Assembly (NCBI GenBank): GCA_964633285.1
Contig: CAZWGA010000014.1
Span: forward strand, 1 to 64,000
Length of the DNA: 64,000 bases
Source: 20CM-2-55-15 sp964633285
GTDB taxonomy: Bacteria; Acidobacteriota; Terriglobia; 20CM-2-55-15
Reading direction: 5' to 3'
Shown here in pieces: positions 17,272 to 25,319 of the stretch (within the stretch, counting starts at the first letter, position 1; each line of letters opens with the position of its first letter). Position numbers and translations under genes: made by a program. The notes beneath the pieces were generated by a model. It saw only the letters and a program-made list of their open reading frames with translations. It was not told the origin of the DNA and ran no database searches.

Positions 17272-20200
17272 TTGAACTCGACTCTATGGACAAGGTGTGC
17301 TTCTGCACTCGTGATCATCTGCGTGACAGGCCTGGTGGGTTTCGCGCAAGTGGATCAGGGAAAGATTTCTGGAACAGTTAAGGACTCAACGGGAGCGGTC
17401 ATCCCCGGCGTTTCCGTCAGCGTCAAGAATACCCGGACGGGAGAAGAGCGCACCGCTGTGAGCGGTGATCGCGGCGACTATCTTGTAACCGCTCTTAAGC
17501 CATCGACCTACACGGTGCATGCATCGCTGCCCGGGTTCACTCCCACGGAAGCGGCCGGCGTGCAGCTCGTCGTTGGCCAGACGCTGATCGTTGATTTGAC
17601 GATCAAGCCGGCCGGAGTCTCGCAGGAAGTCGCGGTTGTTGCCGACGCCGACATTCGCGTGGAAACAAGCTCCGCAAGTCTGGGCGCAAACGTCGATACT
17701 CGCGAAGTCGCGGAACTGCCAATCAACGGCCGCCAGCTTTCGCAGCTTTATCTGCAGGCGCCAGGCGCACAGAACACGGGCAATGGTCAGTTCAACGATA
17801 TCCGCTTTAACGGACGCGCAACGGATCAAAACGCCGTTCGGTTCGATGGTATTGAAGCCGGCGGAATCATCGATGCGAATCCGGGAGTAGTCGGCGCCGA
17901 ACTTGTTTCGCCTTTCAAGCTTCAAAGCAGTCTTGAGAATGTTCAGGAGTTCCGGGTCGAATCGAACAACTACACGGCGGAATTCGGAACCGGCACCGGC
18001 GGACAAATCAGCGTCGTCACGAAATCCGGCAGCAATGCTTTCCATGGCTCGGCATTCGAATTTTTGCGCAACGATGCTTTGGATGCCCGCAACTTCTTCG
18101 ATCGCGTCCGGCCCGGCGGCAATTCGAAGCTGCCGCTTCGGATGAATCAGTTTGGCGGATCCGTGGGCGGACCCATCGTTAAAGACAGAGTGTTCTTCTT
18201 CGGCAGCTATGAAGGGTACCGGCTTCGTAATGGCGTCAACCTCATCGAATCGGCGCCGAGCGCCCTGGCCAGGAGTCAGGCTGTTCCGTCAATCGCTCAA
18301 GTCATCGATGCCTTCCATGCTCCGGAAGCGTTCATTCTGCCTGGAGCGTCGGCCGATCCGAATTACGATATCTATCAACTCGCCGCCCGCAACGTTGTTA
18401 ACGAAGACTCTGTCGGTGCCCGGCTCGATTTCAAGCTAAACAGCACGCATTCGCTCTACACCCGTTTCTTCCGCGATCTCGGCAGCAACACTCAGCCGCA
18501 GAGCATAAGCGGCCGGCAACTTCAGATTCGAACGTGGCCTCAAAATGGCGTGATTGCACTGCAATCCACGTTTTCCACATCGATGATCAACGAGGTGAAA
18601 TTCGGGTACAACGGAGCACTGACACGCGGATTCGGCAAAGCCCCGGTGGTCAATGGAATCGATACGTCGGGCTTCAGCATCAATTTCACAGGCAGCGCCT
18701 CGAATAACGGAATTCCCGGCCAGGGCGCAACCACCGGCGTTGCTGTAGCTGGTGGCCTGGTTCGACTGAACAGCCAGGCTAATGGCCGCGGCGCGCCATA
18801 TACGCCGTGGACACTGTCGTTTATCGATAACCTGACCTGGATCGCAGGCAAGCACACGATGAAGGTAGGAGGCGAAGTCCGCACCATTCGGTTCTACACC
18901 GACCGCAACGGCGGCACGCAATACACGTACAACAACCTCTCGGATCTTCTGGCGAACCGGCTGGCCAGCTATCGCTACGTCGGCGATCTCTCTTCGCCGA
19001 GCGTGTTCAACAACGGCGCCACCGGTCAGCGTGAAGGCGCACAGGCCTATTACATTGCCTACGCGCAGGATGAATGGAGATTCGCTTCGAACGTCACTTT
19101 GAATTACGGATTGCGCTACGAATACTATTCGCCCCTGCGCGAAGTGAACAATCTCAATGTTCAGTTCGACATCAATTGCAAGAGCACGCCGAATTGCCTT
19201 TTACCGACCAATCATTCGTTCTATGAGTCGATAAAAACCAATTTCGGCCCACGCATTGGCCTGACCTATTCCCCTTCTTCGAAAACGGCAATTCGCGGCG
19301 GTTTCGGCCTCTTCTACGGCCCTGGACAGACGGAAGATCTGCTTCAGCCGATTGAGAGCGACCTGATCAACACGGTCGTCAACGGCGGATCGTTCCCGAT
19401 CGACGTCAATGCTGTACGCACCAACTTCATCAATAACGCGACCAACCGATCATTCGGTCCCCGCGCGTATTCTCCCGACTACAGAGTTCCGGAGCGCGTC
19501 TTGCAGTACAACTTTTCGGTGCAGCAGGAACTCCCCGGCAAGTTTGTTGCGACGGCCGCTTATGTGGGAAGCCAGGGACACAATCTGTTTCTGAGAAGCA
19601 TTGCGAACAGGATTATTGCGGTGCGAACGAATCCGGATCCGACTGCGGCCGGAGTCATCATTCGCGAATTCGATATCGACAATGGAGGCACCAGCGTCCT
19701 TCGTCCCTTCGCGGAAGTCGATTACAAAACCAGCGGCGGGCGCGACAGCTATAACGCCATGCAGGTTTCGCTGGTCCGGCGTTCCAGCAAAGGGTTAACG
19801 ATGAATTCGCAATACACCTTCGGCCGGAGCTACGGAAACAGTGAAGGCTCGAACGAAGCCGACACGGCCAGTAACAATGCGCGGGCTGTGGGCGATTTCG
19901 ATTTCGAAAACTCGTATAACAAATTCGATATACGCCACAACTTCAACGTGAGCGTCGTTTATGCGATTCCGACCGGGAAACTGGACGGCATTGCCAGGAC
20001 AATCTTCGGTAATTGGGAAATCGGCGGCATTGGCAATGCGCGCAGCGGATTACCGGTGAACGTGTTCATCACCCGGCCGGATATCGTTTACGTCGATGCG
20101 GCAGGAAATGTTTTCAACGGCGCAGGCGCAGGCCGAACCGCTGTCATCAACACTCCCGGCGGCGGCTCCACTCGCGCAACAAGACGGCCGGACCTGATTT

Positions 20201-20601
20201 CGGGTGTTGACCCTTACCTGAACCAGGACCGAACCTTATTCAACCCGGCAGCGTTTGCCATCCCCAAACCGGGAACATTCGGCAACCTGCCTCGCAATTA
20301 CCTGCGCGGACCAAAGTTCCGCCAAGTGGACTTCATTGTGAATCGCAAATTCCCATTTGCCGAAACGCGCAACATCGAGTTTCGCGCGGAAGTTTTCAAC
20401 ATCTTTAACCTGACGAACTTCGCCGCGCCTCCGTCAACGCTCGGTCCAACGCTGGGTACAGCGGCCGGACAGTTCCAGCCGGGGCAGCCCTTGTCTTTCA
20501 GCGGCAGCTCGGCTTTCGGAACGGTGACCTCAACCGTCGAGCGCAGCGTGGGCCTCGGCACCAATCGTCAAATCCAGTTTGCCCTGCGGCTGAACTTCTA
20601 G
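17272..20601 (+). CDS. Oar-like TonB-dependent outer-membrane receptor, candidate Pho-regulated
   Basis: A 1109-residue outer-membrane protein. A signal peptide (to about residue 25) is followed by a carboxypeptidase-regulatory/CNA-like domain (GKISGTVKDSTGAVIPGVSV), a plug domain (VAELPINGRQLSQLYLQAPG) and a long beta-barrel ending in an aromatic C-terminus (IQFALRLNF). These Oar-like receptors are abundant in Acidobacteria; substrates are mostly unknown. The TTG start at 17272 is chosen because AGGAGG lies five bases upstream. The triple Pho box and the pst/pho setting suggest, as inference, a role in uptake of phosphate esters or other phosphorus compounds. A strong terminator follows. Confidence 0.85.
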   Translation: MNSTLWTRCASALVIICVTGLVGFAQVDQGKISGTVKDSTGAVIPGVSVSVKNTRTGEERTAVSGDRGDYLVTALKPSTYTVHASLPGFTPTEAAGVQLVVGQTLIVDLTIKPAGVSQEVAVVADADIRVETSSASLGANVDTREVAELPINGRQLSQLYLQAPGAQNTGNGQFNDIRFNGRATDQNAVRFDGIEAGGIIDANPGVVGAELVSPFKLQSSLENVQEFRVESNNYTAEFGTGTGGQISVVTKSGSNAFHGSAFEFLRNDALDARNFFDRVRPGGNSKLPLRMNQFGGSVGGPIVKDRVFFFGSYEGYRLRNGVNLIESAPSALARSQAVPSIAQVIDAFHAPEAFILPGASADPNYDIYQLAARNVVNEDSVGARLDFKLNSTHSLYTRFFRDLGSNTQPQSISGRQLQIRTWPQNGVIALQSTFSTSMINEVKFGYNGALTRGFGKAPVVNGIDTSGFSINFTGSASNNGIPGQGATTGVAVAGGLVRLNSQANGRGAPYTPWTLSFIDNLTWIAGKHTMKVGGEVRTIRFYTDRNGGTQYTYNNLSDLLANRLASYRYVGDLSSPSVFNNGATGQREGAQAYYIAYAQDEWRFASNVTLNYGLRYEYYSPLREVNNLNVQFDINCKSTPNCLLPTNHSFYESIKTNFGPRIGLTYSPSSKTAIRGGFGLFYGPGQTEDLLQPIESDLINTVVNGGSFPIDVNAVRTNFINNATNRSFGPRAYSPDYRVPERVLQYNFSVQQELPGKFVATAAYVGSQGHNLFLRSIANRIIAVRTNPDPTAAGVIIREFDIDNGGTSVLRPFAEVDYKTSGGRDSYNAMQVSLVRRSSKGLTMNSQYTFGRSYGNSEGSNEADTASNNARAVGDFDFENSYNKFDIRHNFNVSVVYAIPTGKLDGIARTIFGNWEIGGIGNARSGLPVNVFITRPDIVYVDAAGNVFNGAGAGRTAVINTPGGGSTRATRRPDLISGVDPYLNQDRTLFNPAAFAIPKPGTFGNLPRNYLRGPKFRQVDFIVNRKFPFAETRNIEFRAEVFNIFNLTNFAAPPSTLGPTLGTAAGQFQPGQPLSFSGSSAFGTVTSTVERSVGLGTNRQIQFALRLNF

Positions 20602-20620
20602 TCAGTCCGCTTTCTCCCTT

Positions 20621-20654
20621 GGGCCGGCACGGGGGGTGCCGGCCCAATTTTTTT
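20621..20654 (+). terminator. Rho-independent terminator after the Oar-like receptor gene
   Basis: Perfect ten-base GC-rich stem (20621-20630 with 20636-20645), a loop of five G, then AA and seven T (20648-20654). It lies 20 bases past the receptor stop. Confidence 0.9.
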
Positions 20655-20684
20655 GCCGGAGAACCCGTGCTGCTGCCCGCCAGA

Positions 20685-20727
20685 CTGTTACAAAATGATT
20701 ACAAAAAAATGAAGGGACCGTTAAAAA
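20685..20727 (+). promoter_or_regulatory. Pho box array upstream of the TPR/DUF155-like operon
   Basis: CTGTTAC (20685-20691) and TGATTAC (20696-20702) are 11 bases apart, and a weaker AAATGAA (20707-20713) continues the phase. TAAAAA at 20722-20727 could serve as -10, eight bases past the array. Confidence 0.55.
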
Positions 20728-20770
20728 CACTACCACTTCAAGCTGACAATCAGTTACAAGTGTCCCTACG

Positions 20771-21418
20771 ATGATTTGCAGGGAAGCAATCGTAGCGAGT
20801 TTAGGTTTGGTTTTGTGCTTTTCGGGCGCAATGGATGCTGCCGCGGAAACACGGGAAGCAACCGCTGCATCGTACGTGGACCTCGGCGATACATTCGCAC
20901 ATAACGGCGATTTCACTCGCGCGATCGGCGCCTACAACATAGCCCTCCAGTTTGCTCCTCAGTTTGCACTCGCATTTTTCAGACGCGGACTTGCCCGGGA
21001 AACACGCGGAGACTTCGCGGAAGCGATTGCGGATTACAGCAAGGCGATCGAGATCAAGCCAAACGTCGCGACGGCGTTCTACAACAGGGGTAGCCTCCGG
21101 CTCAACCTGGGCGACTTCGATGGCGCGCTTGCGGATTTCGACAAAGCGCTCGAAAACGATTCCCATTACCTGATGGCTTATAACAATCGCGGCATCGCAA
21201 AACTGGGCAAGGGAGACATCGAAAGCGCCATCGCCGACTTCAATCAGGCCATCAAGATCAATTCCAACTGGCCCGAGGCTTATGCCAATCGTGGACTCAT
21301 CCAATGGCAACTGGGTAAAAAAGAAGAAGCCGAGCACGATTTCGAACGCTCCATTGCCTTGAAGCCTTCCGTTAAAACATTCGTCGAGAAACGCATCAAT
21401 CAAATCAGCCAGCAATAA
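20771..21418 (+). CDS. Exported tetratricopeptide-repeat protein
   Basis: A 215-residue protein with an N-terminal signal peptide (IVASLGLVLCFSGAMDAAA) and about five TPR units covering most of the rest (for example AFFRRGLARETRGDFAEAIADY, split by regular 34-residue spacing). TPR domains bind partner proteins; no catalytic motif is seen. No clear Shine-Dalgarno precedes ATG 20771. It is followed after 43 bases by a DUF155-like gene, and both lie downstream of a Pho-box-like array, which suggests a role in the phosphate response. Confidence 0.75.
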   Translation: MICREAIVASLGLVLCFSGAMDAAAETREATAASYVDLGDTFAHNGDFTRAIGAYNIALQFAPQFALAFFRRGLARETRGDFAEAIADYSKAIEIKPNVATAFYNRGSLRLNLGDFDGALADFDKALENDSHYLMAYNNRGIAKLGKGDIESAIADFNQAIKINSNWPEAYANRGLIQWQLGKKEEAEHDFERSIALKPSVKTFVEKRINQISQQ

Positions 21419-21461
21419 ATTCGCTGGACAGTCCATTCCCTGTGCAATCAAATGATCGGAT

Positions 21462-22553
21462 ATGCTTGCCGTCGCGCGCGGGACCTGTCACAGCATTTTT
21501 GTTTACGACATCGCGTTCTCGATCGATCTCAACGAAGCCGAACGCCGCTTGAGTTCCGCCAAGCGCGATACGATCAAACACAAGCGCCGGGCCCCGACTT
21601 ACTTTGAATATCGTCCCGCGCCGCTCCGCATCAATCAAGGCACGGTCTCGGTTCAAATTGCCGCAGACTTTTCGACCGAACCGCAGGTTGAATTGGTCGT
21701 TTACGATTTCGGGGCCGTGAGCGTGATCTACCGTATTCCACTTGGAGAAGACCCGACTCTGCTGTCGCTGAGCGAAGCACTCTACGAAAACCAGGCGCTG
21801 TTGAGCGACTCGCGTGACAAGGTGGAAGGTCTTCTGAAGATGATCGAGCCGGCGCTCACCCGAGCCAGCATATCGAGCTTCGTGGAAGATTACGTCATTT
21901 TCCAGGTTCAAGCATTCGCAACTCCGGTGAGTATCGACGACCTGATCACACATCACGCGCAGGAGATAACCCGGATCTTGAGGGCGGAGACTCGGGAGTT
22001 GTCGGCCGACGAAGTGAATGACGCCCTGTCCCATCACATTTCGTTTGGTAAGGAAGATGTCGCGATTGTCGATTGGAATGCGGCGGTCATTGTGGAGCAG
22101 GATGCGGAAGATATTCTGACCGTTCTGGAATTCGCCAATGTCGAACTGCTCGAAATGCGATTTCTCGATCAGCGCCTCGACGACGCGCTGAGCCTCGCGT
22201 ACAACCGCTTATCGAAAAGGTCGCGCCGCTTGTTTCAGTTTCCTTCCACTCCGTCGGATCTTCGCGACATCTCACGATGGCAGGTCGATAACGCGATTCT
22301 GTTTGAAGGCGTCAACAATGTATTGAAGCTTCTCGGCGACCAGTATCTGGCCCGCTTATACAGGCTCGCAGCGCAACGATTCCACGCCAACGAATGGGAT
22401 ACCGCTATTTTGAGGAAACTCGAAACTCTCGAAAGCATCTATCAGAAAATCTCCGATCAGGTTGTGACTCGCCGCATGGAAGTGCTCGAATGGATCATCA
22501 TCGTGCTGTTCGTCATTTCCATTCTTCTTCCCTTCTTCGGAATTCCGCATTAG
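21462..22553 (+). CDS. RMD1/YagE (DUF155)-like membrane-anchored protein
   Basis: A 363-residue protein, mostly soluble, ending in one hydrophobic helix with the motif RMEVLEWIIIVLFVISILLPF. That C-terminus, together with the central region (DWNAAVIVEQDAEDILTVLE and a helical segment with VEDYVIFQVQAF), resembles the DUF155/RMD1/Sif2 family, whose bacterial function is not established. The match is by eye and moderate; it might be a distinct but related family. It follows the TPR gene by 43 bases and precedes the second phoU by about 90 bases. Confidence 0.6.
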   Translation: MLAVARGTCHSIFVYDIAFSIDLNEAERRLSSAKRDTIKHKRRAPTYFEYRPAPLRINQGTVSVQIAADFSTEPQVELVVYDFGAVSVIYRIPLGEDPTLLSLSEALYENQALLSDSRDKVEGLLKMIEPALTRASISSFVEDYVIFQVQAFATPVSIDDLITHHAQEITRILRAETRELSADEVNDALSHHISFGKEDVAIVDWNAAVIVEQDAEDILTVLEFANVELLEMRFLDQRLDDALSLAYNRLSKRSRRLFQFPSTPSDLRDISRWQVDNAILFEGVNNVLKLLGDQYLARLYRLAAQRFHANEWDTAILRKLETLESIYQKISDQVVTRRMEVLEWIIIVLFVISILLPFFGIPH

Positions 22554-22579
22554 GAGTTTTCCGTCCCGTTGAGCACAAC

Positions 22580-22608
22580 TCGCAACATCTTTTTAACAAT
22601 TGCGTCAC
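22580..22608 (+). promoter_or_regulatory. Triple Pho box upstream of the second phoU
   Basis: TCGCAAC (22580-22586), TTTTAAC (22591-22597) and GCGTCAC (22602-22608) are in exact 11-base phase on the plus strand. No good -10 hexamer lies at the expected distance. Confidence 0.6.
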
Positions 22609-22645
22609 AAGCGCGCGACATCGGAAGGATATGGTCCTGAGTCAA

Positions 22646-23329
22646 ATGCCGGAACGCGAACACACCAGCAAACAATACGAACAACAGTTGCGCAGTTTGA
22701 AAGAGAAACTGCTCCTTATCGGACACAAGGCGGAAATTGCAATTGCGGATTCAACGCGGGCCCTGGTGGAGCGCTTGCCGTCTCTGGCACAACGGGTGGT
22801 CAATGAAGACGACGAAGTAGACCAGCTCGAGCTTGAAATCGACGACATCTGTTTTGAAATTCTCGCGCGTGAACACCCGGTCGCATCGGACTTGCGGTTT
22901 ATTACAACGGCTATGAAGATCGTGGGCGATATCGAACGCATCGGCGACAACGGTGTGAACATCGCGCGGCGCGCGCTCGAAATCATGGACGAACCCGAGT
23001 TGAAACCCATTATCGATGTGCCTGTCGCGGCGGCTGCCGCGCAACGAATCCTCAAGCAGGCGCTCGATGCCTTCGTCAACAGCGACACTCAGTTGGCAAA
23101 ACGTGTGATTGAGGGCGACAAGTATATCGACGATGTCTGCGAGCAAATGCTGCGTGAATTACTGACTTACATGTTTGAGGATCCGGCAACAATTTCGCGC
23201 GCTCTGCGATTGATTTTTGTTGCCCGAAATCTGGAGAGGGTTGGAGATCACGCAGCCAACATCGCTGAAATGGTGATCTTTCTTGCGGAGGCCCACGACG
23301 TCCGGCACAGCCAGTTAGCTAAACACTAA
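22646..23329 (+). CDS. phoU: Phosphate signalling protein PhoU (copy 2)
   Basis: A 227-residue PhoU paralogue with the same two-repeat helical fold (IVGDIERIGDNGVNIARRA; NLERVGDHAANIAEMVIFL). I start it at ATG 22646, because MPEREHTSKQYEQQL aligns with the opening of copy 1 (MPDREHTSKHYEQQL); ATG 22631 is an in-frame alternative with GGAAGG just before it. Unlike copy 1 it stands alone, without pst genes, behind its own candidate Pho box, so its dosage would rise during starvation. It overlaps the convergent CHAD gene by four bases at the stop codons. Confidence 0.9.
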   Translation: MPEREHTSKQYEQQLRSLKEKLLLIGHKAEIAIADSTRALVERLPSLAQRVVNEDDEVDQLELEIDDICFEILAREHPVASDLRFITTAMKIVGDIERIGDNGVNIARRALEIMDEPELKPIIDVPVAAAAAQRILKQALDAFVNSDTQLAKRVIEGDKYIDDVCEQMLRELLTYMFEDPATISRALRLIFVARNLERVGDHAANIAEMVIFLAEAHDVRHSQLAKH

Positions 23330-24240
23330 CCGTGTGTGGCGGATGCGGCAACGTCCTCAGCAGGCGCCTGGACCGCGCGGGTTTTTTCCGCCATCGGCCT
23401 GGACTCCGCCGGAGCAAGAATATCCGCCAACCCCGGCGCATCGGAAATCTTCAGGATCAAACTCTGACGCTTCTGATCCAGCTTGTCGAGGGCAGGCGCT
23501 ACCGCGATGCTGATGCCTTTTCGTCTCGCCCACACTTCCAGTTCTGAGCGAAGAATTTCCATATCGCGTGTATCGCCCATCAGTTGCTGAAACACATGCA
23601 TTTCCCGGGCGCGCTGCCGTCCTTCATTACCAAGGACGGGAGCGGCCGCCTCAAGAACGTATCGCAACTTTTTCAGGGCAATTCTCATTTCATGCAATGT
23701 CGCTTCTTCCGCCGGCTGGAAATGGCGCCAGGCTTTCGCAAATGCGTCGCGGCGCATTTTGAGAGTCTTCTGAATGGCGTTCTGCATGGCCGTTTCACCG
23801 AGTTTCTTATGCAATCGAACAAAAGCCGCCCGCACCTTCTTTATGTTCTTTTCGAGACGCTCTCGCCGGTCGCCGGACAGTTCCTTGCGGACCCGCATTC
23901 GGCGGTGGCGTTCACGCCGTTCAAGACTCTCGGTGAAATCCCGGATCGAATCGACCTGCCGGAGGTGGGACACATTTTCCAACTGAACTTGAGCGTCCCG
24001 CAACGGCCCCAACCGCTTGTGAACTTTCTTGAACTTCCGTTCGAGATCGGACACTGCGCGGTTTTTCGTATCCTTCGATAACGCCTCGACCAGTTCCAGC
24101 GTAGCGGTCAGGCGGCGGACCAGAACCCGAAGATCATGAATTGATTTTTCGGATGCCTTTGCGCGGGCTTTCTTCCAGGCCCTGGAGAATTCTTTGCAGC
24201 AACTATCGAAAGACAATATGAGTGCGGCTGTTTGTTCCAT
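23326..24240 (-). CDS. CHAD domain protein (polyphosphate-binding type)
   Basis: A helical protein of about 304 residues with the two CHAD motifs, HDLRVLVRRLTATLE near the N-terminus and HEMRIALKKLRYVLEAA in the second half, surrounded by many Lys/Arg residues. CHAD domains bind inorganic polyphosphate in proteins studied elsewhere. The C-terminus is an alanine/glutamate-rich tail. I prefer ATG 24240 (MEQTAAL) over ATG 24255, because the latter overlaps a candidate -10 (TATGAT, 24251-24256). The upstream box suggests Pho control, linking polyphosphate storage to the island. Confidence 0.83.
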   Translation of the reverse strand: MEQTAALILSFDSCCKEFSRAWKKARAKASEKSIHDLRVLVRRLTATLELVEALSKDTKNRAVSDLERKFKKVHKRLGPLRDAQVQLENVSHLRQVDSIRDFTESLERRERHRRMRVRKELSGDRRERLEKNIKKVRAAFVRLHKKLGETAMQNAIQKTLKMRRDAFAKAWRHFQPAEEATLHEMRIALKKLRYVLEAAAPVLGNEGRQRAREMHVFQQLMGDTRDMEILRSELEVWARRKGISIAVAPALDKLDQKRQSLILKISDAPGLADILAPAESRPMAEKTRAVQAPAEDVAASATHG

Positions 24241-24250
24241 GGAATCGAAC

Positions 24251-24309
24251 ATCATAGCAACAAATCGTCAAGAAGTTGTAATACTCCTGTCATCCACCAC
24301 TGCTGTAAT
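24251..24309. promoter_or_regulatory. Bidirectional Pho box between the CHAD and HTH genes
   Basis: TCGTCAA (24265-24271), TTGTAAT (24276-24282) and CTGTCAT (24287-24293) lie at exact 11-base steps; the third is the E. coli consensus. On the plus strand TGTAAT (24304-24309) follows ten bases later, and on the minus strand TATGAT (24256-24251) also follows ten bases from the other end. Because GTCA and TGAC are complements, the array can be read both ways. Confidence 0.7.
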
Positions 24310-24328
24310 CGCCTCATACAAAATCGGC

Positions 24329-24553
24329 ATGATGCACAACGAAACGACGGACCGTCCGGTTTATATCAAACGATTTCTTGGAATCGCCACAGCAGCGGGC
24401 ATGGCGGGTTTATCCGCCCGCCACTTCAGGAGGGTGCTGGAAGAAGACCGGGTTCGGACGATTCAGATCGGCCGAAAAATGTTCATCCTCGGCACCGATT
24501 TCGAGCACTGGGCCAGAACCCGAAACATCGATATCAATCCGTCTTCAATGTGA
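24329..24553 (+). CDS. Small excisionase/MerR-like HTH protein
   Basis: A 74-residue DNA-binding protein. The region from YIKRFLGIATAAGMAGLS through QIGRKMFILGTDFEHWAR has the layout of HTH_17/excisionase-type winged helices. ATG 24329 or ATG 24332 is the likely start, some 13-16 bases from the predicted transcription start and without a clear ribosome site; the frame is open further upstream but that part lies in the promoter. It precedes the DUF2934/Hsp20-like gene by 16 bases. I see no recombination genes nearby, so a small regulator is more likely than an excisionase. Confidence 0.65.
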   Translation: MMHNETTDRPVYIKRFLGIATAAGMAGLSARHFRRVLEEDRVRTIQIGRKMFILGTDFEHWARTRNIDINPSSM

Positions 24554-24569
24554 AACGAGGAGTTTCAAC

Positions 24570-25002
24570 ATGGATCTTCTGGAAACCATACCTGTTCGCT
24601 TGAAATCGCACGATACGATTCGTCCGGTTCTTGATGAAATTCGTGAACGCATCACGCGCCGGGCTTACGAGAATTTTGTCGGACGTGGCTGCGTGGACGG
24701 ACACGAACTCGACGACTGGCTCGAAGCCGAAGGCCAGTTCATTATCAAACCGTCGGCATGCATTCGTAACGAAGCACAGGATATCCTTGTTGACGTCACA
24801 TTGCCGGAAAACGATCTTCCCAACCTGACCGTGCACGTTGCACCCCGCCACATCCTGCTTTCATATGTACCTGACCACAATGCGAACCATTATTTNNNNN
24901 NNNNNCGAGATCATTGTGAGCAGTGTCGAAGCGGAACAATTGCGGAATAAGATTCAAATCACTGCAGCTCTCGCTCCACCGCGCCAACCACAATTGGTCT
25001 GA
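24570..25002 (+). CDS. DUF2934 / Hsp20-like protein interrupted by an assembly gap
   Basis: The N-terminal part carries a DUF2934 motif (AYENFVGRGCVDGHELDDW) and then alpha-crystallin-like strands (DILVDVTLPENDLPNLTVHV). Ten Ns (24896-24905) break the sequence. After the gap the same family continues in another frame from 24907 (EIIVSSVEAEQLRNKIQI) and stops with TGA 25000-25002. The frames join only if the true gap length is a multiple of three, so ten is a filler and the apparent frameshift is artificial. Such proteins are probably small chaperone-like factors. SD-like GAGGAG lies nine bases before ATG 24570. Confidence 0.7.
24896..24905. other. Assembly gap (10 N)
   Basis: Ten unknown bases inside the DUF2934/Hsp20-like gene. 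Reading frames on the two sides are compatible only with a gap length divisible by three, so the true size is not ten. Confidence 0.99.
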
Positions 25003-25038
25003 TTTGCGCTCATAATGGGCACACTAAAGGAGTCCATT

Positions 25039-25305
25039 GTGAAGACGTTCATGCTGATGTTTGGATCGGTATTCCTTGCGGAGCTCGGGGACAAGACTCA
25101 ACTCGCAACGATGCTCTTTGCGACGGAAAAAGCCGCAACACCGCTTACCGTTTTTGTTGCGGCATCGTCAGCTCTGGTGCTTTCCACTTTGCTGGCAGTG
25201 ACGTTCGGATCGACCGTGACGAGATTTGTTCCGGAGAGCACGCTGAAGCTCGTGGCGGGAATCGCGTTTATCGGCGTTGGAATCTGGACGATCGCAACGA
25301 AGTAG
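25039..25305 (+). CDS. Half-size UPF0016/GDT1 family membrane protein
   Basis: An 88-residue, three-helix membrane protein with the E-x-G-D-K-T signature (FLAELGDKTQLATMLFA) of the UPF0016/TMEM165 cation transporter family. Family members transport Mn2+ or Ca2+, usually with two such repeats; half-size versions act as dimers. I start it at GTG 25039 because AAGGAG lies six bases upstream; ATG 25015 is an in-frame alternative. No second half is present nearby, so it would need to homodimerise. Confidence 0.8.
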   Translation: MKTFMLMFGSVFLAELGDKTQLATMLFATEKAATPLTVFVAASSALVLSTLLAVTFGSTVTRFVPESTLKLVAGIAFIGVGIWTIATK

Positions 25306-25319
25306 CGCTACGCCGTCAG

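Noticed and set aside
24329..24553. Excisionase of an integrated element
   Set aside because: No integrase, attachment repeats or phage genes lie nearby; the protein is probably a small regulator.
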